DNA from: Mesorhabditis belari
Taxonomy: Eukaryota; Nematoda; Chromadorea; Rhabditida; Rhabditidae
DNA: 64,000 bases
Assembly: GCA_958450365.1 (NCBI GenBank)
Contig: CAUEEP010000760.1
Coordinates: forward strand, 2,402,962 to 2,466,961
Direction: 5' to 3'
Notes under the pieces: generated by a model
The model's database searches: none
What the model saw: the letters and a program-made list of their open reading frames with translations, nothing else
Told to the model about the DNA's origin: nothing
Translations under genes and position numbers: made by a program
In this document: positions 35,276 through 47,900 of the stretch, piece by piece
Position numbering within the stretch: position 1 is the first letter of the stretch
Layout: the number at the start of each line of letters is the position of its first letter

Positions 35276-38200
35276 ATGCAACGAGTTGCCCCATTGCTTC
35301 TATCGTTCGCACTTTTCACCTCATGGCTACCAGGACTTCATTTGTGCTCGGCGTCGACTGTTTTACCCGACAAAGAGACAATGCTACAAGAGCTCGAACG
35401 AGCTACAGCGTTCGTTTTTTTCATGATTGTTAGTGAAGGTTTCTAACTGTTATCTGCAACTGGTTTTGTACCTGATTTACCTGATTGAGTTACCTTAACT
35501 TTACTTGATTGATTAAGTAACTTGATTAGTGGTTAGTAACTTAACTTGCTTAGTAGCTTGAAGAGTGGATTGGAACTTAGCAAGATTAGTAACTTGATTT
35601 GTTGTTAGTAACTTAACTTGCTTAGTAACTTAACTTGCTTAGTACCTTGCTTAGTAACTTACCTTGCTTAGTAACTTAACTTGATTAGATTAATAACTAA
35701 ACTTTCAAATTAAACTTGGTTGAGTTTTATATACCTTTTTAAACAAGTACTGTTACAGGTACTGTTACAGTACTGTTGTCAGATCTTAAATCTTACAGAC
35801 AAAGCATCATTTATGTAGTTGCTAAATGAAATAAGGAGAATTCAAGAGTTTTAAGAGAGAAAAAACCTGGATTCTTTCTAAATTCACCATTTCAGTCACT
35901 GTGCTGAAATCACTGACGAGAATTTGCTTTTCCATTGCGTGACCCGGGCAAAGAAGCGATTAGAGATCAAGAATGTGAGTGACTTGACCTCGCTTTTTCA
36001 TTGTTTTTCCACCAACATCTATAATCTAAAGATTCTGAGATTATGGTAGCACTTTAGGAGTTGGAAAAGACCTTGAAAGTGCCCGCAAATGGAAGGATAC
36101 CGATGCAAATGTCGGAAGAATCGCTGAAGAAAATCCTTGTACGAGAAGGTTACAACGAGGATGGGACACTGGTGAGTTTTGAAGGGAAAATAAGAATTGA
36201 AATAAGAATTCCTCTAAGAATTCCTCTAAGAATTCCTATAAGAATTCTTGCAAGTAAATAAGAATTGGGTATTCTTGAAGTACTTGATCTATCCAGTATT
36301 TAATCTGAATCGTTTCAGAAGTCTGAAGAGGGTGAGCTGATCCCTTCGGCTTTCATCGTTCCAGTCATGCAAAGTGAGTTATCTACTAATGAGTATCTAC
36401 AGTTTGAAGTGATAAAATGATAGGATTCTTAAGATTTATGATATCTATTTATGATATCGATTTATAACAGCTTGCTTTATAACGATTCAACACTTTTAAT
36501 CAATCCATCCTCTTTAGACCCGTCTTTCTTGCCGGAAAACCGTCACCGATCCTATTTTGATTTCAAAGACTATGACACAAAGCACGTGAAGGAGGCCATT
36601 CTCAACATTTTTATCAAGGTTCGATCCAATTTCATAAATCGAGTTAAAAGTACCAAATGACTAATGTCATCTAAGCATTTATCAGCTTTACCAGATTTGA
36701 AATCCCTAATCTCACGTGGATAATCTAAAGTCCACTCAAAAAATGCAGCTTTTTCTGTTAAAAATTTCTTCATAAACATACCGTAGTCTTAGTTTTTTTA
36801 ATATTTATAGAAATATTGTGATGAAAAAATTGCTCTTTCAGGGGATTTACAACCCAAACGGACTCTCCCACTATGATGTTCATGTTTACAAGTTCATTTC
36901 GGATGAAGAAGTCGATCTTTCTCCCATCTGGAGCTACCGAAGAGTGAGTTTTGATGAAATGAAGAAAGAAAGATCAGAAATGAAGTGAAAGATAAGAGCT
37001 TAGAACAAATTTTGAATTGGGACACGGGGACAAATCATAAGCTTGGATTGGGACAAATCATAAACTTAGAAGTCTTGAATCTTTACAAGATTAAAATCAA
37101 TAAACAAACAACGACAACAAACATCAACAAATATCAAATTCAGAGCCGAGAAATGTCGATGAATGGAAATTGGGACACAGTTGACATCACCGATCTTGTG
37201 AAAGAGTGGGGAGCAAATCCGGAATCGAACTTTGGAATGATGATTCGAGTTGAGCCGGAAGACAAGAATTACCCTGATGATTTTGATCCCGTCGAGAGAA
37301 ATAGCGACAAATCTGCTGTTAGTTTTGAATTCAAATGTTTTCACATCATTTTTACAAATCTTTATCAAAGTATTTTAGATGTTCTTGGAAGTAAAGAAAT
37401 CACCGCCATCAAGAGCCCGAAGGAGCTTAGCAATTGGAAAGAACAACACCTGCAAAATTGAAGCAAATCACCCAGATGCCTCTTGCTGTCGATACTCACT
37501 TCTGGTTGGTTTTTCGAAAAGATCACAATCAGATTGCCGCAGAGGGATTGAACCCTCAACCTTTTACTTTCTAATCCAATTCCTGACCAATTGGTCGAAC
37601 CACTGAGCTATCCGTTACCGTAACTCGCTGATAGAAAGAGCGGAAGACAAGGGGGAAGAAGAAAGAAAGAAGAAAGAAAGAAGAAAGGAAGAAGAAAGGA
37701 AGAAGAGAAGGCATAAGGCCCTTGCCTGGCGGCGAGGTCGTGTCTGTGTAGCTCATTGGTAAGGCGTTCGCCCAGTAAGCGCTCAAGGCTCAAGTCCCGC
37801 TCAAGAGGGCTCAAGTCCCGGTGGGTTCGAGTCTCATAGCCGATCTTTTGTCCCATAGCCGACCTTTTTGAGTCCTTTTGCATTCCCAGCCCCAAGCCAA
37901 CCGCAACTGCATCTTATCCATTGACTCATCTTATGTCTAACTTCATTTCAATCATTGACTTCAGATCAACTTCAAAGAATTCGGATGGGATTGGGTTGTC
38001 GCACCGGCTGTCTACAACGCCTATTACTGTGCCGGGCGATGCAAGAAAGGACACTCTCGTTCATCGAGCCACCACGCCATGCTATTGGAGTTCACGAACG
38101 CTGAAAACATGTGCTGTTCACCGGAAAGATTAACCGACCTTCAAATCATCTACACCAACAATCAAACAGGTTCGCTTTTCTTTGAAAACACTTGAAAAGT

Positions 38201-38308
38201 CTCTTAGTGGTCTAGCTTATTCAATCAAATCTAATCCCTTTATTTCCAGGTGCTCCCGAAAAGACGGTCATCAAGAACTCGATCGTTCAATCGTGCGGGT
38301 GTAAATAA
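35276..38308 (+). CDS. TGF-beta superfamily ligand 1 (GDF8/11 / DAF-7-like), ten exons
   Basis: Exons: 35276-35409, 35896-35974, 36058-36171, 36319-36373, 36518-36618, 36842-36943, 37144-37317, 37379-37504, 37965-38169, 38250-38308; 382 residues. A secreted growth factor that would signal through serine/threonine-kinase receptors. Seen: signal peptide (residues 1-27, ending CSAS), propeptide, furin-type site RARR at 265-268, and a mature domain of 114 residues. The nine cysteines (278, 289, 290, 317, 321, 345, 346, 379, 381) include CCRYSL, FGWDWVVAP, YYCAGRC and the CGCK end. The paired CC and nine-cysteine count match the TGF-beta/activin/myostatin branch, which includes nematode DAF-7, and not the seven-cysteine BMP branch. 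N-x-T at 275. Donors at exons 1, 5 and 8 are weak (GTTCGT, GTTCGA, GTTGGT), but phases and gene 2 support them. The frame is open upstream to an ATG at 35030, which would add 82 low-complexity residues before the signal peptide; 35276 is preferred because gene 2 starts directly at its signal peptide. Confidence 0.93.
35450..35740. repeat. Tandem repeat in intron 1 of TGF-beta gene 1
   Basis: Irregular array of TTAGTAACTTAACTTGC words (13-17 bp period), fully inside intron 1 (35410-35895). Confidence 0.85.
37530..37900. mobile_element. tRNA-derived SINE pair inside intron 8 of TGF-beta gene 1
   Basis: Minus strand 37540-37620 has A box TAGCTCAGTGG and B box GGTTCAATCCC. Plus strand 37740-37845 has GTGTAGCTCATTGGTAAGG and GGGTTCGAGTCTC. 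Between them lies an AAAGAAGAAAG purine run and AAGGCATAAGGCCCTTG, the inverse of the element at 26100-26330. The two heads face each other, which gives another foldback-like arrangement. Confidence 0.65.
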
Positions 38309-38539
38309 ACGAACCGATTCCTAGGTTTTCTCATTTCTTTTCCAAGAGATGAAAACGACTCAAAAGAAAATTCCCATATCGATCCAAATATCTCAGTTTT
38401 CCCCTTCACCAATGTACAGTTAGGTCCCTATTTTTCTCTTTACATACCGGTTTTTTTAAACCGATTTCTTTTCCAATTTTCCGACCTTTTCTCTAAAGTT
38501 TTGTCTTTTCCTGTCAAATACGTCAACTTTCAACGAAAA

Positions 38540-38885
38540 AAGTACCAACTCTTGCATATTTGAATCAACTCTCGCATAATTAAACCAACTCTTGCATAAT
38601 TGAACCAACTCTTGCATATTTGAATCAACTCTTGCATATTTGAGTCAACTCTCGCATAATTAAACCAACTCTTGCATAATTAAACCAACTCTTGCATAAT
38701 TGAACCAACTCTTGCATAATTGAACCAACTCTTGCATATTTGAACCAACTCTTGCATATTTGAACCAACTCTTGCATATTTGAACCAACTCTTGCATATT
38801 TGAACCAACTCTTGCATATTTGAATCAACTCTTGCATATTTGAGTCAACTCTTGCATAATTAAACCAACTCTTGCATAATTAGTG
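38540..38885. repeat. 20-bp minisatellite downstream of TGF-beta gene 1
   Basis: About 17 copies of CAACTCTTGCATAATTGAAC, with TTTGAA and TAAACC variants. It begins about 230 bp after the stop codon, so it may lie in or just after the 3' untranslated region. Confidence 0.95.
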
Positions 38886-38889
38886 CTCA

Positions 38890-40055
38890 AAAAACTCCCG
38901 AAAATCGTATCCCATAACCCTCCTGCCCTTCAAGTCTCTCATTGATGCGGGATTTCTTCAAATGTTTTTTTCTTATTCGTAACTTTTTCCCTTTTTTCTC
39001 TTGAGCTTTGATTTTCAATGTATACTGTAGCATTTACATGTAAATTTCTCCTGGTTCTTGCCAAATGGGTTCTTTTTCCTGTTTGATTCCCCCCTCAAAA
39101 AAGCTACTGGTTTTTTCACAAGAAATTTTTCCGTTTCCCCGTGCAATTCTATCTCTATCGTTTCGAAATTATTTCCGATTTGGTTGAATGATGAAATTTG
39201 CCCACCAATTGTGCTCTTATTTAGTACTAGGTTTTGTATTTTGAGCTTTTTTTTCTTTTTTGATTCGATGTAATTAATTGTGTTGAGGTTTTGATGTAAA
39301 AAGATGTCTAGTGATGCTAGTTGATTTTCTGGGATTCTTTTTTGTTTTCTTTTGCGATAAATTTTCTATTTAGTAGTTTTTATGGATAAAATACATAAAA
39401 AAAACATAACAAATTGGACAAAATACATAAAAATATAACACATATAAACTCAATGAACAGTTAAACTCCTATACTTAACCTTTGTCTAGAACAACAGCAG
39501 CTAGAAGCTTAAGCTTTTGTTACCCTTGAGAAAGCTGCAAAGAAAAGCTGTTTTAAAACATCCATTGTCATCCAAATTTTCAATCCAAATTGTACAAAAC
39601 GTTTGCTTAAGAAGTTTAAAAAGTTTTTAAAGTCTACTACTTACTAGTTAGTTCATTTCTACCAAAGAACAGGTAGAACTTGTAAGTATTTTTGTTTTTT
39701 GTGGCACTGCTAAAGTGCAGCTAACAGCTTGGTGATCAAGGAGATAGCTTGAAGCTTGAAGGAGATAATTTTAGACTGCTTTCCGTTAGTCTAGAACAAC
39801 AGCAGCTAGAAGCTTAAGCTTTACCTATGAGTTTCCTTTCAGAAAGCTGCAAAGAAAAGCTGTTTTAAAACAATCTTTATCAAGTTCTAAAGCGCAAGAA
39901 ATGTAAGAAAGAAGGCTCAAGTCTTTATCTTTCTTTTTAGTGATCCATTAGCAAGCCTTTGATCGTTTGGCATCTAGATTTTGCTTGTTAACTTTACTTG
40001 TTAAATTCGCAACAAAACCCACCGGTAGGCTGGCATACGTGGATTTAGCACTTTT
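38890..40055. other. No gene; short direct repeat
   Basis: GTCTAGAACAACAGCAGCTA with GAAAGCTGCAAAGAAAAGCT occurs at about 39483-39560 and again at 39788-39870. Nothing else was recognised. Confidence 0.55.
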
Positions 40056-40059
40056 TTCA

Positions 40060-40400
40060 GGCCGATTGGGCTGAAAATTTGCACCAGGGGGTTTTCTGGG
40101 TCAAGGAATTCGAATTCATACTTAGTTTTTAAAGAAAGCTGCTCCATCTTTGGATATTTCATTTGGCTTAATTACTCAGCTTCTGGCACGCAGCCTCTAG
40201 GGATATAGGACAGAATTCAAAGTTGGCTTTACTCTTTTTTTTTCTGCAATTTGATTTAATTACCCAATTTTTAAAAAGTTTTGTGATAACTGTGTTGGCT
40301 CGGAAATTAAAGTTGCTCAAAAGCTACTAACGGATTCCGATTCTCCATCTCAGAATGCCTCCAGTTACAAATTTTCAGGTCTACAACTAACATAGAGTCG
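40060..40400. repeat. Dispersed repeat, inverse of 8480-8905
   Basis: GGCTGAAAATTTGCACCAGG near 40069 and GCCTCCAGTTACAAATTTTC near 40358 match the inverse of the 8.5-kb copy. Confidence 0.7.
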
Positions 40401-40436
40401 TCCGAAATGGCAGCCAAGCCAAAAATAGCAAAAATT

Positions 40437-40662
40437 AATACCGTATTTTCTCTAATAGTAGTGCACCTTGAGCGTCGTCTAAATTGATCGAAATCTCGAG
40501 AACCGCTTATCAGAACCTATCGATGTGGAGTCGGAAAATGTAGCTGACGATGAGATCTAGTGGGGGATTTGAGTGTTGAGCTTCTGCAAAAGCTTAGAAA
40601 CCGTAAAATAGTCACCAACTCGGCTTGCCGGGGTGCACTACTATTAGAGAAAATACGGTATG
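40437..40662. mobile_element. TACCGTATT-type MITE, copy 2
   Basis: TACCGTATTTTCTCTAATAG at about 40440 and CTATTAGAGAAAATACGGTA at about 40641 are perfect inverted ends of at least 20 bp. TA at each end fits the TA target of Tc1/mariner-mobilised MITEs. It is the inverse of the element at 30285-30500. Confidence 0.92.
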
Positions 40663-40669
40663 TTAAATC

Positions 40670-41875
40670 ACCTGAAGACAACTTGTAAGACTGAGCTATC
40701 TGGCATAAATATCTGTAGAAAACCAATTTTGCTAGTTAAAAGCAAAGCTGAAAAGTGGTGTACTCAAAATCGAATGACATACGGGCTTACTCACTAAATG
40801 TTTTTCTTTTTGCTCAGTAATCCAGGAAACACTAGGTTGATCGAACTGTTCAACACCGATGGATGCCAAAGATACAGTCACTACTTTTTTGGTTGAATGA
40901 ATCAGCCTCGGCTAGAGTTTTCGTTCAAAGGAAAGAACTAGGTATTTGCCAAATTGCACGTCATTTCCCCATCAACTCTTTTTAAACCATTAACTGAATT
41001 AGCTAAATGAACCGGTTTTTTCAATCATTCAAGTGATTCCTGAAAAGATACAGTGGGAAAAATTTTACTTATATCTGAGCTATAAAAAAATTTCTCAAGA
41101 TCAAAGGTACCATAAGGTTATTTCTTTGAGAATTTTATGGTTATTTTTATGCTATACATATTTCTATGCCGTTAATCACTTCAACGAATGATGGTAAGCT
41201 TAGCTTAGAGCTTAGCTTCGAGCTTAGTTTAGCTTAGAGTTGAGCAGCTTGTTTTGTTTGGTTCTGTTCAAAAAAAGGCTAATTTTGATGGAAAAACTTG
41301 TGCTTCGTCTTCAAATTGGGTTATTATTTTATGAAAATCAGAGCTTGATGTCTTCAAAGCATGTCAATCTCGATGTCAAAGTATTCGTTTGATCACAAAA
41401 GCCCGAATCGCTAGTCTGAAGCTGAATGCCTGGCTTGTCTGGCCTTTTCTGACCTTGTCTAGCCTTTTCTGACCTTGTCTGGCCAACTCTGATTACATTT
41501 TGGTGTATATTTATCTATTTACTCTAGAAAAGCTTGTGAAAAATCTTTTAAGCTACACTTGAAAATAACTCTGACCACTTGTCAGTGAGATTGGGTATAT
41601 TTTTCAGTCCACAAACGCTCGTGATAAACCTTTCAAGCTACACACTTGTGCGGCGGATTTAGTTCACTTTTTTGTAATCAGCCTACATCTATCGTACCTA
41701 AGCTGCAAAAAAAAGCACATCCAATCCCGCAAAAAGCGCTCAAAAATGTAGTGAAAACCGATGAACAGTGGTGAGAAATCGGGGTCCCAGTCGGTCATTT
41801 AATCAGATAATACCGTATCGATGGGGGCGGGGTAAGGCCTCAGCCCTTTTTTGCCCACTTTGCCTATAAATGAAA
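40670..41875. other. No gene seen
   Basis: AT-rich. Contains short repeats TTAGAGCTTAGCTT (41200-41240) and CTGGCCTTTTCTGACCTTGT (41430-41480). ACCGTATCGATGGGGGCGG near 41812 resembles a TACCGTA terminus without a visible partner. Confidence 0.5.
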
Positions 41876-41880
41876 CATTT

Positions 41881-41887
41881 TTTGCAG
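41881..41887 (+). promoter_or_regulatory. Acceptor-like site upstream of TGF-beta gene 2
   Basis: TTTTTTTGCAG ends at 41887, 23 bases before the start codon, with no recognised upstream exon. This fits spliced-leader addition or a non-coding first exon. Confidence 0.4.
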
Positions 41888-41910
41888 CAGACAGTTGATC
41901 CAAACAAAGA

Positions 41911-44900
41911 ATGGGCCAACTGTATGTTGTCTGTCTGTTGATCTTTCTCTCACAGCTGCCCGGTTTCCATCTCTGCTCAGCTTCAACGATTTTACCCGAT
42001 AATCTAGAAGATGACCTCGATAAATACGTTAGGTTTGTCTTGGGGTTTTCGGAGAACAGTTCTGACAAGAACAACAAAGAGATTTACTGTGTTTCCACAA
42101 AGATTGTTTTCAGGGAATGCGCTCATGACACGAATGTGAATCGTCGATATCATTGTGTGCTGAAGAAGAGAAAGCTGGCGGAGATGAAACAAGTAGGGAG
42201 CCAAGGCATAGATTTAACGTTTCACCACACATTCAGGGTCTCACCTATGCGTTGGGTATTCGTTCTGGTCCACGAAGAAATATCTCGATCTCACAGGCGC
42301 ATCTCAAGCAGCTACTTTTGAGAGAAGGATTCACAGAAGATGGACAATATGTGGGTAGCAGTTGAACGTCTTAAATTTCTTAAATGCTGTAGTTGTTAGC
42401 TTTAGTTCATTAGCTTAAAAGCAAACTTTGACAGTAAATTGGTTTACAACTAAACTATAAACTAAACTACTAAACTACTCAAGAACAAAGAACTCAAGAA
42501 GTTTCAGCAGTTCAATACAATCAATATTAGGCTGTTCAGAAATATTAGGCTGTTCAGGAGCCTGAAGTCGGGTAGTCAAAAAGGCGACGGTTTAATGATG
42601 CGGACACTTTAGCTTTAGAAAAGCCACACTTTAGCTAAGGAAACCTATCTTGGTGTCAATAGATAAAAGATAGAGCATAAAAAGTTTAATAAATATCCAA
42701 ATTTTCAGAGAAATTCATTTAACCAGTCTCTTTTTAGAGGTTTTTATAGATTTTTATACAAAACACTCTCGAATTTGCAACAAATCTCAAAAAAACATTA
42801 TGATAAACACGCAAAAAACACTTTTCCCTCTTGAATTTACTTAAAAGTAAGCCCAAATTGACTTAAAAAGATGAAAATTACACAATAAACACTTTTTATT
42901 TGAAGAAAACCATACCGTAAGTACTGTAATAGTACTCCACCCCCCTCGTACAGTCGCGTAGTCTCAAAAGCTTTTTAGTATTTCATTTTTTGCGAAGCAC
43001 CCGTACTTTCAAAAAATGCGTCTTTGGTATCAAAAAATAGCCCTAAATTCCATCTATTTTTTGGTACCTAAGCGCACATTGTAGTATAAACCAGTGTCGA
43101 GAAAAACTCGTTCAAAGCTAGACTACGCAACACTCTGCACCGTCATTATGGGGGTGGGACACTATTACAGTATTTACGGTAGGTTAATTGATGAATTTGT
43201 TAGTTTTAAACGGAAAGAACAAAAAGACTTTCTGGAAAGTTTAATAACTTTCAGGTTGATGGCCATGTCCATCAAGGAGATGCTTTCATCCTTCCGGTTC
43301 AACAAAATCCTTACTTTTTTCCCGAAAACGAGTTTCGCACCTATGTTGACATCAGAAATCCTCATGGAAACAAGATCAAGGAAGCTGTGCTCAACTTCTA
43401 CGTCAGCGTTGGTTTTGTTGTGAAAGAGTTGCATGTAAATAGAGTTATTTTAAGACACAGACAAACATCTTTTTTTATGGAGTTTTTTTGCTTCAGTTTC
43501 TTTTTAGCTTCTAATTGTGGTAATCCGATAAAAGCGATTCTTTGCGTGTCTTAATCCGTTAAAAAACGGTAAGTAAACATACCGTATTCTTGTGGGTCTC
43601 GTGAGCAATCCGGGGAGACTTAATTGAAATTCTGGTTCATTAAAAATTGCTCAAAGTGTTTTAGCGGTTGATTGTAGTCTAGAGAGATTAATGAGATCAA
43701 AGAATAGAGAGAGTGGGCGAAAATGGCAAAAAAAGATTGTCTGGTCTGGAAAAGCATTCACCAAAATTATTTCTTTCAGTTTTGTAGTATTTGTTTTTGC
43801 TTTTTATTGTTATGCATTGCTTATCAAAACTATTTTTAATCTTTTATCATAAAGAAACTAAGCTTAACAGGCTAAGCTTAACAAACTAAGCTTAACAGGC
43901 ATTGCTTAAGCCAGGTAGCAGCTCTAAGTCAGTTCTAAACAGCTCTTAGTCAGCTCTAAACATCTCTAAGTCAGCTCTAAACAGCTCTTAGTCAGCTCTA
44001 AACAGCTCTAAGTCTCTATTCAATACAAAGCAAGCCTTGAGTTTGCTTTATAAGCAGTGAGAAAACTATTCTATGACAAAACTATGACAATTCTAGAGAA
44101 TTAGCTGTGCTGATTACGGAACTAACGTGTTTACAACTTTAACAGACCAAATTTTTGTCATTTGTTTTCAATTTTAAACATTTTAGGGTATCACACCAAA
44201 GCATGGCGTCGCCAAATACCAAGTCAACCTCTACCGATTTATTGACGACGAGGAAATTGATCTTGAACCCTTCGAAAGCTACAAAAGAGTGAGATTCAAG
44301 GAAATATTTATTCTATTAACCTATTTATTCCATTTATTTCATGTAAATAATTAAATCAGGTGAAAGAGACTTGGAAGTCCGATTTCTGGGATACGATCGA
44401 GATCACCGACTTGGTGAAGGATTGGGATCGGGAACCATCAAAGAACTATGGGATGATGATCAAGATTGAGACGAACGGTGTGCCAAAGCAAGAAGAGATT
44501 GACCCGATCGAGAGGGAATCCGAGGAAATGGCTGTAAGCTTGCAATCAGTATGCTTTTCAGACAGACTTCAAGAATTGCCTGTCTATAATTCTTATAAGG
44601 GAAAGGCTAGCCTTTTGGCTCCTCCAAGTCTATCTTAAGAGTCGGTCATGGGATCTCGAATCCGTTTTTAGCTTTTGCAAAATGGATGGATTTGATGGAA
44701 CTCTATAAAATGGACTTGGTCTCGAGTCAAAAGAACAGCCTGACTTAGCTCAGCCTGACTTAGCCCAGCCTGACTTAGCCTTTCCCTTGTTAGTTCTTGA
44801 CGGAGCAAATAGTAAGTAAGGCAATGAGTCAAGACAAATATTTGTTTAACAGCTTAACAGGATATTCAGATGTACTTGCAAGTGCGAACTTTCCCACTCG

Positions 44901-47900
44901 CGGCAAGACCCCGTCGACTTGTTGGAGGAAATGCGAACTGCACCGATACAATGAACCCGGATGAAGCTGGATGCTGCCTGTACGATTTCGCGGTTGGTCC
45001 TATGCAAAGAAACCCAACAAGCATTTTAAATGCATTATACATTAAAATACATACATTACATACATATACATGAATGAATGTTACGTCCGATCTAGACTGA
45101 TTCTAGATCGGGCGTTCTAGATCGGGCGTTCTAGATCGGGCGTTCTAGATCGGGCGTTCTAGATCGGGCGTTCTAGATCGGGCGTTCTAGATCGAGCGTT
45201 CTAGATCGGGCGTTCTAGATCGGGCGTTCTAGATCGGGCGTTCTAGATCGGGCGTTCTAGATCGGGCGTTCTAGATCGGACGTTCTAGGTCGGATCTAGA
45301 GTGAAGTGAGGTCAAAAGTCCGATAAAGAATCATCACTTTAAGTCAGACGTCCGATCCAGACTCACATTTAGAGTGATCGACTTGATTCTAGATCCGACG
45401 TAACAGATATATGAATGAATATACATAAATATACAATATACAAACACAAATACATCGTGTGCACTTTCTAGGTTGATTTCAATAGCTTCGGCTGGTATTG
45501 GGTGCTTGCTCCGAAAGCCTACAACGCTTATTATTGCACGGGAATGTGCAAAACTGGACCGGGGCACGGATCCACTCACTATGACATGTTCGTCGACTTT
45601 CTCAAGCAAAGAAAACGTTGCTGTACACCGCACCATTTGCAGTCGATGAAAGTGATCTATTTGGATAATTCAGGTATTTGTTTTTATCGTTAGTATAGTT
45701 GAAATGGAGACTAAATCCATCGAATCCAGATTTTCTTTAAAATTACAGATTTTTGTAAATGTTTTAGTATTTTAGCTAAGAAATTTAGCAAAGCTGCCCT
45801 TTGCATTCACCGCAGTTGACCAGTTCCCCATAAAACACCCGATTTTCTTCATTTCATTTTTCATCTTCAAACTGAGCCGTTACAATTTACAATTTTCTGC
45901 CAAATATTGTTAGCTCTAGCTTTGGAAAAAGTTTCTATCAAAAAACAAAACTAAAAAACCATTCTGGACAGCAGGGGAGTCGAACCAACACCGTCTCCCC
46001 AGCGACAGTTTGACAATCGGCGTCTTAGACCACTCGGTCACACGTATTCACAGTCGGCGCCTTAGAATACGCGTATAAAGGACCTTCAGTAATTCCGCTT
46101 TTTACAAAAAACAGCCTCACTAACCCCCAAAACTAGTTTGATTTTCTAAAATTAGATACAAGTTTACACCTATAGCCAAATTTATAGCCAAATCGGTCCA
46201 GCCGTTTTTTCTAAAAAAGCGGAACAGACAGACACACAGACATGCTCTCTTTGCCATGGCCAAGTGGTTATGAGGTCGCCATGGCTGTTGGTTCAATGGG
46301 TAGGCATGGCCGACTGGCTAAGGGCCTTGTATTGGGGTCGGGAGATCAAGGGTTCGACCCTGCCGGGTGGATTATTGGTTATTTTTTCCATATATATGAG
46401 TTTTTTTTTCTTCCTTATATTTAGGGCTGCTTATGTATTGTTTATAGCAAATAATTCGTGTAAATGAATGTATTAAATTAAGTTGTAACTAACTTTTTCA
46501 TTAAATTAAGCATTAGGTTGAGTACTAATTCGTGATAACCCCTATTCAGTTTTTGTTTTATCAATAATTGAAGCACCAATGGAATTAGGATTTCCCTCAA
46601 TTTGTTTATCGATTAATTTGCGATCTTTTGAAGCAAATTTAGGTAAATTTTGAAACGAATTTGCGCAGATGTTCACGTTTTTCTGAAAATTCTACAAACA
46701 GACATGTAACTAAAGCAATTAGACAAATCGAGCTGGGAAATTGGTTTTATGCGTAACTTTTTATGCTCTATCTTTCTTCTAATGACATCAAAATAAGTTT
46801 CTTTCGAAGAAAGTGCTCAAATCGCTTTATCGAGCGTTCACCGTATCTGCTCTCTGAAATTCTTTCCACCATAAAACCTCTAAAATCAGAGCTTTCCGAA
46901 ATCTCTCAAAAGTTACTTTTAGAAAAACAATAGAATTTAACGTTAGTAAAAACCGTAGATTATTTTGATGCATTAGTTATTTCTAAATAGTACAATGGGC
47001 TCTTGTTTAGTTTCCGGGTATTTTGGAAAAATCTGGATATTTTGAACGGGTCGTGACGCTTTGAAGGCCTATTACTTTGTCCAGAAATAATATTTTTGTT
47101 AACTTTTTATATCATTTTACAGAAGACGTTTCAGGCTTTCAAATAATACCAAATAGAGCTTGATCGGGTTTTTCATTCCCACGCAAGCCAGGCGACACGA
47201 CACGCGAGTCGAATGGGCTTGTTTTGCTCAGAGTTGGCTCTGATTCTCTTAATGGATTATCCAATAAAGCTCTATTTGGTATCATTGGAAAGCCTGAAAT
47301 GTCCTCTGTACAATGATATAAAGAAGTTAGCAAAAAATATCTTCTCTGGACAAAGTTCTAGGCCTACAAAGCGTGACGCCCCTTTCAAAATACCCGGAAA
47401 CTACGCAAGAACCGTAAAATGTATAAGTATTATCAAGAATTAGTACTCAACCTAATAACTTTTTCATCGGTTTCGGTGTCCGTTGAGAGAAATATCCATA
47501 GCTTTAATACAAGTTCAGCAATCTTAAAAACAATAGACAATCACGAGCTTAGAAACACTGTCTGTCTAGCTTAGCAACATTCAAATCCGGGGTGGGACAA
47601 ATGCGACCTTTTTTTTGCGCACCTGGACATTTGCGCACCTTTTTTTTTGCTGGAAAAGGCCTTAGGCAAGGCCGTAGAGCTTCGAAAATATTTCCATGTA
47701 AAGGAATCGTATGCGTAGATTCCGAATTTCCACAAATCAGACCTCGCTGACACGTCAAATTTGGGCTAAAAGGCAAAAACTGCGGAAAAGCGTTAAGTTG
47801 CGTAGTTTTTGCCTTTTAGCCCAAATTTGACGTGTCAGCGAGGTCTGATTTGTCAAAATTCTGAATTTACGCATACGATTCTTTTGGATGAAAACATTTT

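Noticed and set aside
35005..35319. 104-codon minus-strand ORF
   Set aside because: Shadow of the first exon of TGF-beta gene 1.
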